DNA of 10,977 bases from Deltaproteobacteria bacterium (lineage in GTDB: Bacteria; Desulfobacterota; Desulfarculia; Adiutricales; Adiutricaceae), in contig JAIRNQ010000332.1 of assembly GCA_031257955.1 (NCBI GenBank), positions 1 through 10,977 of the forward strand, in the 5' to 3' direction. The translations under genes were made by a program, and so were the position numbers. The notes beneath the pieces are model-generated. The model was not told the DNA's origin. It worked only from the letters and a program-made list of their open reading frames with translations, and ran no database searches. Of the stretch, positions 1 to 6,159 are shown piece after piece (within the stretch, counting starts at the first letter, position 1; every line of letters starts with the position of its first letter).

Positions 1-854
1 CGCACCGCTTCCGCGGCCTCTTTTGTGGAGACGTGGGCGATGTGTACCCGGCCGCCTGCCCGCCGCCCGATTTCTATGGCCCGCCGGGTGGCGGCGTTTT
101 CCTCCATGGCGCTCCACACCGAACGGGGCGCACCGGATTTTTTCGCTTCTTCCGCCGGAGGCCCCCCGGCATCGCAGTGGCAGGAGACGGGGATCCCCAG
201 CCGCCGGGCTTCGGCAAAGGCGGCGGAAAAAAGCGCCTCCTCCGCCACGTCCTTTCCGTCCTCCGAGAGCAGGAGCGGGGGATACAGACCGGGGGAATTT
301 CCGGAACCGGCCTCCCGGGGGGCCAGGGCGGCTATCCCCGAAAGCTCCCTGCCCTCCATGCCCATACTCAGGGACAGGGCCGGGTAGAGGTCGATGAGCC
401 CCAGGGCCTCCGCCCGCCGCCAAAGGGCCAGGGCCTTTTCCGCCGTATCGGTAACCGGCATGGTGTTGGCCATGCAGACCACCGTGCCGTAACCCCCGGC
501 GGCCGCGGCCAGAGACCCGGACTCCAGGGTCTCCTTTTCAGGAAAACCGGGATCCCGGAAATGGGCGTGAAGATCCACAAAGGCGGGGGTAAGCACCGGG
601 AGCCGCCGCTTCCAGCCGCCATCCTCCCCGTCCCGGCGGGAACCCGGCGGCCCGCCACACAGGGCAAGGCCGTCGATAACCAGGGCCGCTCCGGCGGAGG
701 CCCGTTCAAGCTCCCTCCGGACGCCCGCACCGCCGGGAAAATCCGTCTCCCCGGGCAGGATCCCTTTGATGATCCCCCCTTCGAGGATCAGCGATCCGCT
801 CATGTCCGTGTTTTCATCCACCAGGCGGAAGTTTTTAAGCAGCGTAAGGCTCAT
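1..854 (-). CDS. pyrC: Dihydroorotase (class I, PyrC), C-terminus beyond the window
   Basis: Dihydroorotase closes N-carbamoyl-L-aspartate to dihydroorotate, the third step of pyrimidine synthesis, in the cytoplasm. I translated 284 codons from the ATG at 852-854; the frame is still open at base 1, so the last third or so is missing. The amidohydrolase zinc motif VDLHAHFRDPG sits at residues 93-103 (H96, H98), followed by ETLESG and by MANTMP at 128-133, all typical of class I enzymes. SEDG at 197-200 is where the bridging Asp or carboxy-Lys region is expected. CHCDAG (H226) and HIAHVST (H271, H274) supply later metal ligands. The N-terminal sandwich carries an unusually long Gly/Arg-rich stretch (about residues 40-85). 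The start overlaps the preceding stop as TGATG, which implies translational coupling to the PyrI tail upstream. Arg is mostly CGG, and I found no TTG, TTA or CTA Leu codon, unlike the genes to the right. Confidence 0.93.
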   Translation of the reverse strand, partial: MSLTLLKNFRLVDENTDMSGSLILEGGIIKGILPGETDFPGGAGVRRELERASAGAALVIDGLALCGGPPGSRRDGEDGGWKRRLPVLTPAFVDLHAHFRDPGFPEKETLESGSLAAAAGGYGTVVCMANTMPVTDTAEKALALWRRAEALGLIDLYPALSLSMGMEGRELSGIAALAPREAGSGNSPGLYPPLLLSEDGKDVAEEALFSAAFAEARRLGIPVSCHCDAGGPPAEEAKKSGAPRSVWSAMEENAATRRAIEIGRRAGGRVHIAHVSTKEAAEAV

Positions 855-1078
855 CAGCTGAAATCCCCGGCGGATTTAATGTCGTCGCAGTATTCGCAGC
901 GGTAAGTCCGGGCCTCCCGGTTTTCCAGATGGAAAACATGGGGGATGTACTTTTCGGTAGAGGTGATACACCGGGGGTTTTTGCAGATCAGCACGTTTTC
1001 CACCCTTTCGGGGAGCTTGAGCTTTATCTTTTCGGTGATCTTCTCGTTCTCGATAATGTTCACCGTGATGTTGGGATC
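854..1078 (-). other. pyrI: PyrI zinc-domain segment (tail of the chimeric ORF)
   Basis: The 74 residues encoded here (369-442 of the ORF) follow the E. coli PyrI C-terminal half closely: ITVNIIEN for the ATVNRIDN strand, KLPERVENVLIC for the SLPERIDNVLVC segment, then a Cys pattern C-x4-C ... C-x2-C (C400, C405, C429, C432). That matches the four zinc-binding cysteines that dock PyrI onto the catalytic chain PyrB. The N-terminal allosteric nucleotide-binding domain of PyrI, and all of PyrB, are absent upstream and replaced by the binding-protein sequence. The TGA stop overlaps the pyrC ATG, as expected of a pyrB-pyrI-pyrC or fused pyrBI-pyrC operon. The family assignment is strong; how the segment came to sit here is inference. 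Confidence 0.88.
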
Positions 1079-2182
1079 GATAAGCCCCAGGATGTCGAAG
1101 TTGATGGCGATGGTCAGGGGCGGCAGGTGGATCTGGTCGATGGCGCCGGGCCGCCTGCCGGAGAGCACTCCCCGGATCACCTCGGCCTCGAAGCGGCCGG
1201 AGCTGAGGAAGTCGTCCTCGGCCAAGCTCATCAGGACGCCCATCCTGGTTTCGGTCGGTCCCTTTTGGGAAAAGGTCGGTCGGTTGTTGGCCACCAGGGG
1301 GGCGAGTATTTCTTCCATCCGCTCCTCGATCATACCGTTGGAGACGGTAAGGTAAACGGCTTCTGACTCCAGGGCCAGCCGATTCAGGCAGGCCATGAGG
1401 TTCTGGTAGCTGGCTTCGCGGTCGGGCAGGTTTAATTCCGCGTGACAAGGGACGATAACGAAGCCTTTTTGGGCGGCCACTTTCTCGATGGTCGTAAGGC
1501 CCATGGTGGCTTGGCCCTCGGGGCTGGTGTCGTAGGGCACCCCCAGGGTATTAAAGCCAATGGCCTTATGAAACATGGAAAGCTGGCGTTCGATTTTCCC
1601 GGCCTCAACCTGAACGTGGACGTGTTCCAGGCCAGAGCTCTCGGGGGTTTTGGAGATGCCGGCCGCCACCGGGTCGGTGGTGGTTATCGACAGTACTGGC
1701 GTGCTGTGGGCGTCGGTGGCCATGATTTGGCTGGACGGAGTGCCCATGGCCAGGACCAGATCAATCTCCCCGGCCTTGATTCTGGCCAATATCTCTTGCC
1801 CGATCTCGGCCAGCTTGGAGTTGTCCCAACCGGCCGAGTAAAAACCGTCGGCCAAAAATACCAGCTTGTCCCCGCCGGCGTTCTTGGAAAGCCATTGCCA
1901 AGTCTCCTCGGCCTCTTCGTCCCGCGGGACCGGTACCAGGCCCCGCTCTATCAGGCCCAAATCCTCCAGGCCCAGGGCCATCCCGGCCAGGTTCATGACG
2001 TAGTCCCTAATGGGCCCAGCCTCGAAGTAAACGACCCGCCAGGGCCTATCTTTAGGCCCGACGTCCTCGACGGTCGCCTGGCCTTCTGGGGCGGCCCAGG
2101 CGATGGGGCCGATCAGGGCGAGAGATAGGACGGCCAAGGCCAGGATAACTAAAGCCCTGGCGGTAAATTTCCTGGGGGCCAT
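854..2182 (-). CDS. Chimeric ORF: secreted ABC_sub_bind-type substrate-binding protein fused to the PyrI zinc domain
   Basis: This is a 442-residue frame with two unrelated parts. Residues 1-30 look like a signal peptide: basic RK/R, a hydrophobic core, then AWA before AP. Residues ~45-361 resemble the ABC_sub_bind (TrpX-like) periplasmic binding family, with a VLAMGTPSSQIMA stretch, a TTTDPVAAGI motif, and late on PPLTIAIN, which in the family precedes the last ~25 residues. That family ending is absent. From about residue 369 the sequence instead matches the C-terminal part of the aspartate carbamoyltransferase regulatory chain. The start is an ATG at 2180-2182 with GGGAAAGG upstream. A promoter at 2240-2268 fits the N-terminal part, so the 5' end looks like an ordinary independent gene. 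A secreted protein ending in a PyrI zinc domain makes no obvious functional sense. I regard the frame as real in this sequence but probably not a natural protein. Confidence 0.85.
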   Translation of the reverse strand: MAPRKFTARALVILALAVLSLALIGPIAWAAPEGQATVEDVGPKDRPWRVVYFEAGPIRDYVMNLAGMALGLEDLGLIERGLVPVPRDEEAEETWQWLSKNAGGDKLVFLADGFYSAGWDNSKLAEIGQEILARIKAGEIDLVLAMGTPSSQIMATDAHSTPVLSITTTDPVAAGISKTPESSGLEHVHVQVEAGKIERQLSMFHKAIGFNTLGVPYDTSPEGQATMGLTTIEKVAAQKGFVIVPCHAELNLPDREASYQNLMACLNRLALESEAVYLTVSNGMIEERMEEILAPLVANNRPTFSQKGPTETRMGVLMSLAEDDFLSSGRFEAEVIRGVLSGRRPGAIDQIHLPPLTIAINFDILGLIDPNITVNIIENEKITEKIKLKLPERVENVLICKNPRCITSTEKYIPHVFHLENREARTYRCEYCDDIKSAGDFS

Positions 2183-2239
2183 GTGGTTAACCTTTCCCTG
2201 AAGCGGGCGTCTGGGTGGGTGAAGGTGCCTTTAGGCAAT

Positions 2240-2268
2240 ATTGTAGCCCAATCGGGCGCGACAGGCAA
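2240..2268 (-). promoter_or_regulatory. Putative sigma70-type promoter for the substrate-binding protein gene
   Basis: Read on the minus strand, TTGCCT (2263-2268) is followed by a 17-base spacer and TACAAT (2240-2245), giving a start near 2233 and a leader of about 50 bases. A small TGCC/GGCA hairpin lies at the expected start. This suggests the gene is transcribed independently of the EF-G gene behind it. It is based on consensus matching only. The 270-base gap between the two genes holds nothing else I recognise beyond imprecise GC-rich repeats around 2335-2390. Confidence 0.5.
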
Positions 2269-2440
2269 CGCTGGGACGCCTGACGGCGCGAAATATAGGC
2301 TTTATCGGGAAAGGGGGAAGGTAGGAAGTTTAGCGAGGCTTCGGGTTGGCGAGGCACGGCTGGCGCGGCTTCGGATGGTGAGGCCCGTAAGGTCCCAAAC
2401 GGGTCTGGGCTAGGCCCGGCACCCATAAGCCGGTAGCGTC

Positions 2441-2469
2441 AAGGCCAAACCGTCAAAGGGTTTGGCCTT
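2441..2469 (-). terminator. Perfect 11-bp inverted repeat spanning the EF-G stop codon
   Basis: AAGGCCAAACC (2441-2451) and its exact complement (2459-2469) enclose a 7-base loop that contains the TGA stop (2453-2455). The stem therefore uses the last coding bases. No T-run follows on the minus strand, so a classical intrinsic terminator is not supported. It may be an RNA 3'-end stabiliser, a Rho-assisted end or a pause site. Confidence 0.45.
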
Positions 2470-4513
2470 TGCGTTCGACGGTATCGAAGTGGTCGAACTG
2501 GAGCATGAAAGAGCCGCGGCCCTGGGTTTGGGAGCGAATGACCGTGGAGTAGCCAAAGAGTTCGGCCAGGGGGGCCTTGGCCACGATGACCTTAAAGCCG
2601 CCCTGGTGGCTAACCATTTCCTCGATCCGGCCCAAGCGGGACTGGAGGTAACCGATTATTTCGCCCACGAACTCATCCGGGGCGGTGATTTCCAACCTAA
2701 GTATGGGCTCCATCATGACCGGAGAGGCGTTTCTGAGGGCTTGGCCCAGGGCCTGGATTACGACGGTGCGGATCATGGGTTCCGGGGCCAGGCCTTCGCC
2801 CAAGTCCAGGCGATCGAGGCTGGCCGAAACGTCGGCCATGGGGTAGCCTTGCAGGGGCCCGGAGGCCAGGCCGGACTCCAGGGTTTCCATGGCCGCCGTA
2901 AGGAGCTTGTCCGGGATGGCCGCGACCGCCCCAAGGGCGTTTAACGTTTCCAGACCCTGGCCGCGGGGACGCGGGGCCACGGTCACCGCCGCCCTTATGG
3001 GCTGGGAAGTCCCGGAGGCGTCCCGATCGAAACTGGCCTCGGCCGAGGCCTTGGCCGTGACCGTCTCCCGGTAGACAACCTGGGGCTTGCCGACCCTGGG
3101 GTTTAGCCCAAATTCTCGCGAGAGCCTTTGGATTAAGACCTCCAGGTGCAGTTCCCCCATGCCCGATATGACCGTTTGGCCGGTGTCCGGATCGACCTTG
3201 ATCTTAAAAGTCGGGTCCTCTTCGGTCATCTTGGTCAAGGTGTCAATCAGTTTTTCCTGTTCTGAGGCGCTTTCCGGTTCAACGGCCACCGAAATGACTG
3301 GGTCGGCGGCCTGGATGCTTTCCAAAAGAACCAGCCGGTCAGGGGAACAGACGGTGTCGCCGGTCACGGCCCCCCGAAGGCCGATGACGCCCACCAGATC
3401 GCCGCTCAGGGCCTCGGGGATCCGCTCGCGCTTTCCGGCGTTGAGCCTGAGGACCCGGGCCACCTTATCCTTCTGGCCGGTCCGGCCGTTGGCCACCTCG
3501 TCGCCTTCCCGGAGGCGTCCGCCGTAAATCCTCACAAAATTCATCTTGCGGCCCTGTTCCATCATCTGAATCTTAAAGACCAGGGCGGCCAAGGGATCCT
3601 TGGCCTTGGGCTCGATCAGGACGGCTTCTCCGCCGGGGGTGTGGGCCTCGATGGGCGGCAAATCGGCCGGGGCCGGCAAGTAATCGACTATACCGTCCAA
3701 AAGGGGTTGTACGCCTTTGTTGCGCAAGGCCGCCCCGGCAAAGACTGGGGTAAGCTTTAGACCGATGGTGGCCGCCCGGATGACCTCCAAAAGCCTTGGA
3801 AGGGGCAGTTCTTCGTCGGCCAGGTAGGCCTCCATAAGACCGTCGTCCACCTCGACCAAGGTCTCCAAAAGCGCTTCCCGTCCGGCGGCGGCCTCTTCTT
3901 TGGCTTCCTCGGGGATCTCCAAATCGACCATCTCGGCCCCGAGATGATCCTCGGGCCAGACATAAAAGCGTTGCCTCAGACAATCAATCACCCCTTTGAA
4001 GTTTTCGCTTTGCCCGTAGGGCCGGGTGATGACCAGGGGGTTGGCCGAGAGCCTTTCCTTTAGTTGTTCCATGACCCGGTCGAAATCCGCCCCGACCCGA
4101 TCCAGTTTGTTGACGAAAACCAGCTTGGGAACCCCAAAGCGGTCGGCTTGGCGCCAAACCGTCTCCGACTGGGGCTGCACCCCGCCCACGGCGCAAAACA
4201 CGCCCACCGCCCCATCCAGGACCCTTAGGCTCCTTTCCACCTCGATGGTAAAGTCCACGTGGCCTGGGGTGTCGATGATGTTGATGGTGGCCCCCCGCCA
4301 CTCGCAAGAGGTCACGGCGCTCATGATGGTAATGCCCCGGGCCTGTTCCTCGGGGAGAAAGTCCATCGTCGCTTCGCCGTCGTGGACTTCGCCCAGCTTA
4401 TGGGTGCGGCCCGTGTAATACAGGACGCGCTCGGTCAGGGTAGTCTTGCCGGCGTCGATGTGGGCGATGATGCCAATATTGCGCAGGGGGTGGCTTTTGG
4501 GGCCATTGGCCAT
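2453..4513 (-). CDS. fusA: Elongation factor G family GTPase, probably a paralog (EF-G2-like)
   Basis: This is a 686-residue translational GTPase close to normal EF-G length. G-domain motifs are intact: AHIDAGKT at 17-24, RGITI at 59-63, DTPGH at 81-85 and NKLD at 135-138. Domain III follows, with DPTFKIKVDPDTGQTVISGMGELHLEV-type sequence in the second half (the region around the conserved GMGELHLEV), then domain IV and a typical C-terminal domain V. The switch region reads MDFLPEEQARGITIMSAVT rather than the MDWMEQEQERGITI of housekeeping EF-G. The domain IV tip (residues 566-580) lacks the usual HDVDSSE sequence. Neither ribosomal protein genes nor tufA are beside it; its neighbours are purE and a hipA relic. 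I infer a second EF-G of the kind found in deltaproteobacteria and spirochaetes, possibly serving ribosome recycling. Housekeeping translocation is not excluded. The ATG at 4511-4513 has only a weak GGAT-type ribosome site. Confidence 0.93.
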   Translation of the reverse strand: MANGPKSHPLRNIGIIAHIDAGKTTLTERVLYYTGRTHKLGEVHDGEATMDFLPEEQARGITIMSAVTSCEWRGATINIIDTPGHVDFTIEVERSLRVLDGAVGVFCAVGGVQPQSETVWRQADRFGVPKLVFVNKLDRVGADFDRVMEQLKERLSANPLVITRPYGQSENFKGVIDCLRQRFYVWPEDHLGAEMVDLEIPEEAKEEAAAGREALLETLVEVDDGLMEAYLADEELPLPRLLEVIRAATIGLKLTPVFAGAALRNKGVQPLLDGIVDYLPAPADLPPIEAHTPGGEAVLIEPKAKDPLAALVFKIQMMEQGRKMNFVRIYGGRLREGDEVANGRTGQKDKVARVLRLNAGKRERIPEALSGDLVGVIGLRGAVTGDTVCSPDRLVLLESIQAADPVISVAVEPESASEQEKLIDTLTKMTEEDPTFKIKVDPDTGQTVISGMGELHLEVLIQRLSREFGLNPRVGKPQVVYRETVTAKASAEASFDRDASGTSQPIRAAVTVAPRPRGQGLETLNALGAVAAIPDKLLTAAMETLESGLASGPLQGYPMADVSASLDRLDLGEGLAPEPMIRTVVIQALGQALRNASPVMMEPILRLEITAPDEFVGEIIGYLQSRLGRIEEMVSHQGGFKVIVAKAPLAELFGYSTVIRSQTQGRGSFMLQFDHFDTVERKGQTL

Positions 4514-4639
4514 GATTCATCCAAACTAAAGCGACCGGCCTTCGGCCGGGCGAAGAAAAGGCCAGGGGTAAAGCGACACGCCGCCGTGCCCGTGGCCCCG
4601 CCCTCGGCCAAAGGCCAAGGTCGGCGAACGGTCGGGGGG

Positions 4640-5041
4640 TTAGTTAATAGTGATTTCCGCGAAAACTTTGTAGTCGCCTTTCAGACCATTGGTGAACGGA
4701 GTCGGGGTAACGAAACGCGAAACGCCCGGGCAATCTAACCCATAAATTGTAAAGTAGTCGTAATAATTAGTCTTTTCTATGCCTTTTCTTTTGCGAAGAT
4801 AGTTCGGGGCTAGCCCTTCCGGTCTTAGGTTATCCAAAAAATAAACGATGGATCTATCTAGGAAACTATCGTAGGTTTCAAGCCGCAAAGGTATGGATCT
4901 GGATATGGGCGGGCAGTTTCAATAACGCCGCTTCTGGTCGTAAGTAAACATTATGTCGTTGCCGTAAAGGTTAAATTCCCACTTTCCGACTAACTTGTCG
5001 CGCCACGGTACCAGCAGTTCTTTTGTCTTGGCCTTGGCCAT
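4640..5041 (-). pseudogene. HipA N-terminal domain remnant with an in-frame TGA
   Basis: From an ATG at 5039-5041, preceded by an AAGGCGAG-type site, 40 codons run to a TGA (4919-4921). The same frame then continues 92 more codons to a TAA at 4640. The combined translation has the pattern of the HipA N-subdomain: LVGKWEF...IMFTYD near the start, then ISRSIPLR, VYFLDNLRPEG and YGLDCPGVSRFVTP. These correspond to family motifs of the type plSlslPlr, FF.nLLPEG and lG.DcaGAv. HipA is a Ser/Thr kinase toxin of about 430 residues; the kinase domain is wholly missing and no hipB antitoxin is visible. The length also resembles HipS, the stand-alone N-subdomain of HipBST systems, but there is no hipT. 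A decayed fragment is the simplest reading. It is more AT-rich than its neighbours. Confidence 0.68.
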
Positions 5042-5062
5042 TCTGACTCGCCTTCGCCTCCC

Positions 5063-5086
5063 GGCCCGGGCTAAGCCCGCCGGGCC
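5063..5086 (-). terminator. GC-rich hairpin after purE
   Basis: GGCCCGG (5063-5069) pairs with CCGGGCC (5080-5086) around a 10-base loop, about 40 bases past the purE stop on the minus strand. There is no T-run, so this is at most a Rho-type or attenuating 3' structure between purE and the hipA remnant. Confidence 0.3.
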
Positions 5087-5124
5087 TAGGCCGGCCGCGC
5101 CGGCTTTGGGGCCAGCCGCCGGAC

Positions 5125-5649
5125 TTAGCGCCCTTTGGGCCGTCCCTTCAAGATGGCGGCCATGTTACGGTTTTTTTCGTCGATGCCGTCGGCCATCTTG
5201 GCCTTAAAAGCCACCAGCTTTTCCGCCAATTCCGGATCCGACAGGGCCAGGATTTGGACGGCCAAAATGGCGGCGTTGCGGGCCCCGTTTATGGCCACCG
5301 TGGCTACCGGAACACCCGGCGGCATCTGGACGCTGGAGAGAAGCGAATCGATACCGGCCAGGGAGGAGGCGGCCAAAGGCACGGCGATTACCGGCAGTGA
5401 GGTCGAAGCGGCCATGACCCCGGCCAAGTGGGCGGCCATGCCGGCCCCGCAGATTATTACCTTTAATCCCCTCTCGGCGGCGCTGGAGGCGTAGAGTCCG
5501 GCTCGATCCGGTGATCGGTGTGCCGAGCAAACCTGGGCCTCGTAAGGGATACCGAATTCCAGCAAAGCTTCCAAAGTTTGGCGCATAATGGCCAAATCGC
5601 TGTCTGATCCCATTACCACGCCCACCTGGGCGCTTTCGTTTCCGTCCAT
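5125..5649 (-). CDS. purE: N5-carboxyaminoimidazole ribonucleotide mutase (class I PurE)
   Basis: PurE moves the carboxylate of N5-CAIR to C4, giving CAIR in purine synthesis; it normally forms a cytoplasmic octamer. The 174-residue length is right. The phosphate-binding MGSDSD motif is at residues 13-18 and SAHRSP at 42-47, with H44 as the expected catalytic histidine. The core then reads GAGMAAHLAGVMA, followed by DSLLSSVQMPPGVPVATVAI and a NAA motif. GAGMAAHLAG replaces the GAGGAAHLPG common in enterobacteria, but QMPPGVPVAT and the length still indicate class I rather than class II. The ATG at 5647-5649 has a GAGGGAG ribosome site about 8 bases upstream. It is first in its transcript behind the promoter at 5793-5821. 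purK is not in the window. Confidence 0.97.
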   Translation of the reverse strand: MDGNESAQVGVVMGSDSDLAIMRQTLEALLEFGIPYEAQVCSAHRSPDRAGLYASSAAERGLKVIICGAGMAAHLAGVMAASTSLPVIAVPLAASSLAGIDSLLSSVQMPPGVPVATVAINGARNAAILAVQILALSDPELAEKLVAFKAKMADGIDEKNRNMAAILKGRPKGR

Positions 5650-5792
5650 GCCTAAAACTCCCTCGCCCTAACGGAGGCGACGTTTAAGCCGGCCCGTCCC
5701 ACCCCAAGCCAGTCCGAACTCGGACAAATTCCTGGCCACGCTTGGCCGCGCCCAGCCTTTGGTAGGTCCTTGGTCCCGGCTCAAACTATGCT

Positions 5793-5821
5793 AACATAGC
5801 CACTTATTCCCGGATTGTCAA
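5793..5821 (-). promoter_or_regulatory. Sigma70-type promoter for purE
   Basis: On the minus strand TTGACA (5816-5821) is followed by exactly 17 bases and TATGTT (5793-5798). This is the best promoter match in the window. Initiation near 5786 would leave an untranslated leader of about 137 bases before purE; I recognise no purine riboswitch in it. Confidence 0.65.
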
Positions 5822-6006
5822 GCTCCGGCCCAGGCGGATTACTTGAAATATCGGATTATTATTCTTTGGCCGTGGAGAGTAAAGACTTTTCCCCGGCCCC
5901 CTGGCCCGGCCCGGTCAACGGACCGCAAGGGGACGCCAAGGGGCCGGCAAGGGGATGGATTGCCAGGCCACGGTCATTTTTCCGTCCGGGCGGGCCCGGG
6001 CTAAGC

Positions 6007-6012
6007 TATAAT
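6007..6012 (+). promoter_or_regulatory. Possible -10 element for the beta-CASP nuclease gene
   Basis: A perfect TATAAT lies about 150 bases ahead of the nuclease start. The -35 region (about 5984-5989) is a poor match, so activation or a different sigma factor would be needed. The stretch between purE and this gene (5650-6159, 510 bases) otherwise contains the purE promoter, GC-rich sequence and the hairpin at 6111-6146. The nuclease frame stays open back to 5815, but that part does not look like protein. Confidence 0.35.
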
Positions 6013-6110
6013 GGGTCCCAATGCCTATCGGCCCCCTGGTGGCCAGGGGACCGGGCTCGGGCGGGAGAGGCCTTGCTCCCCCCAAAACCAATCGATAACC
6101 CGTCCGGGCG

Positions 6111-6146
6111 CCACCAGAGGCGCCGCCAGGGCGGTGCCTCTGGTGG
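6111..6146 (+). promoter_or_regulatory. Strong leader hairpin abutting the nuclease ribosome-binding site
   Basis: CCACCAGAGGC (6111-6121) pairs perfectly with GCCTCTGGTGG (6136-6146). The inner CCGCC/GGCGG-type pairs extend the stem to about 16 bp with a tetraloop-sized tip. The GGGAG ribosome site (6145-6149) overlaps the end of the 3' arm and the ATG lies 13 bases beyond the hairpin, so the structure can influence translation or leader cleavage. Confidence 0.55.
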
Positions 6147-6159
6147 GAGTGGACTAGCC

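Noticed and set aside
33..905. Long plus-strand open frame of 290 codons
   Set aside because: It is antisense to pyrC, is rich in Pro/Gly/Arg and has no family motif; the opposite strand has unmistakable dihydroorotase motifs.
854..2182. A natural periplasmic sensor with a new zinc-ribbon output domain
   Set aside because: The tail matches PyrI beyond the cysteines (NIIEN, LPERVENVLIC) and is coupled to pyrC, so it is a displaced PyrI piece rather than a new sensor module.
2187..2426. 79-codon minus-strand frame between the EF-G and binding-protein genes
   Set aside because: It overlaps the promoter-like element at 2240-2268, has no recognisable motif and is Pro/Ser-rich as expected of random GC-rich sequence.
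4919..4921. In-frame TGA in the HipA fragment as a selenocysteine codon
   Set aside because: HipA proteins do not use a catalytic Cys/Sec here, and I see no convincing selenocysteine insertion hairpin just downstream. A nonsense change fits better.
5815..6159. N-terminal extension of the beta-CASP nuclease frame back to 5815
   Set aside because: The translated sequence is low-complexity and unlike the family. The canonical N-terminus begins at 6160 behind a ribosome site, and the stretch holds a promoter-like element and a hairpin.
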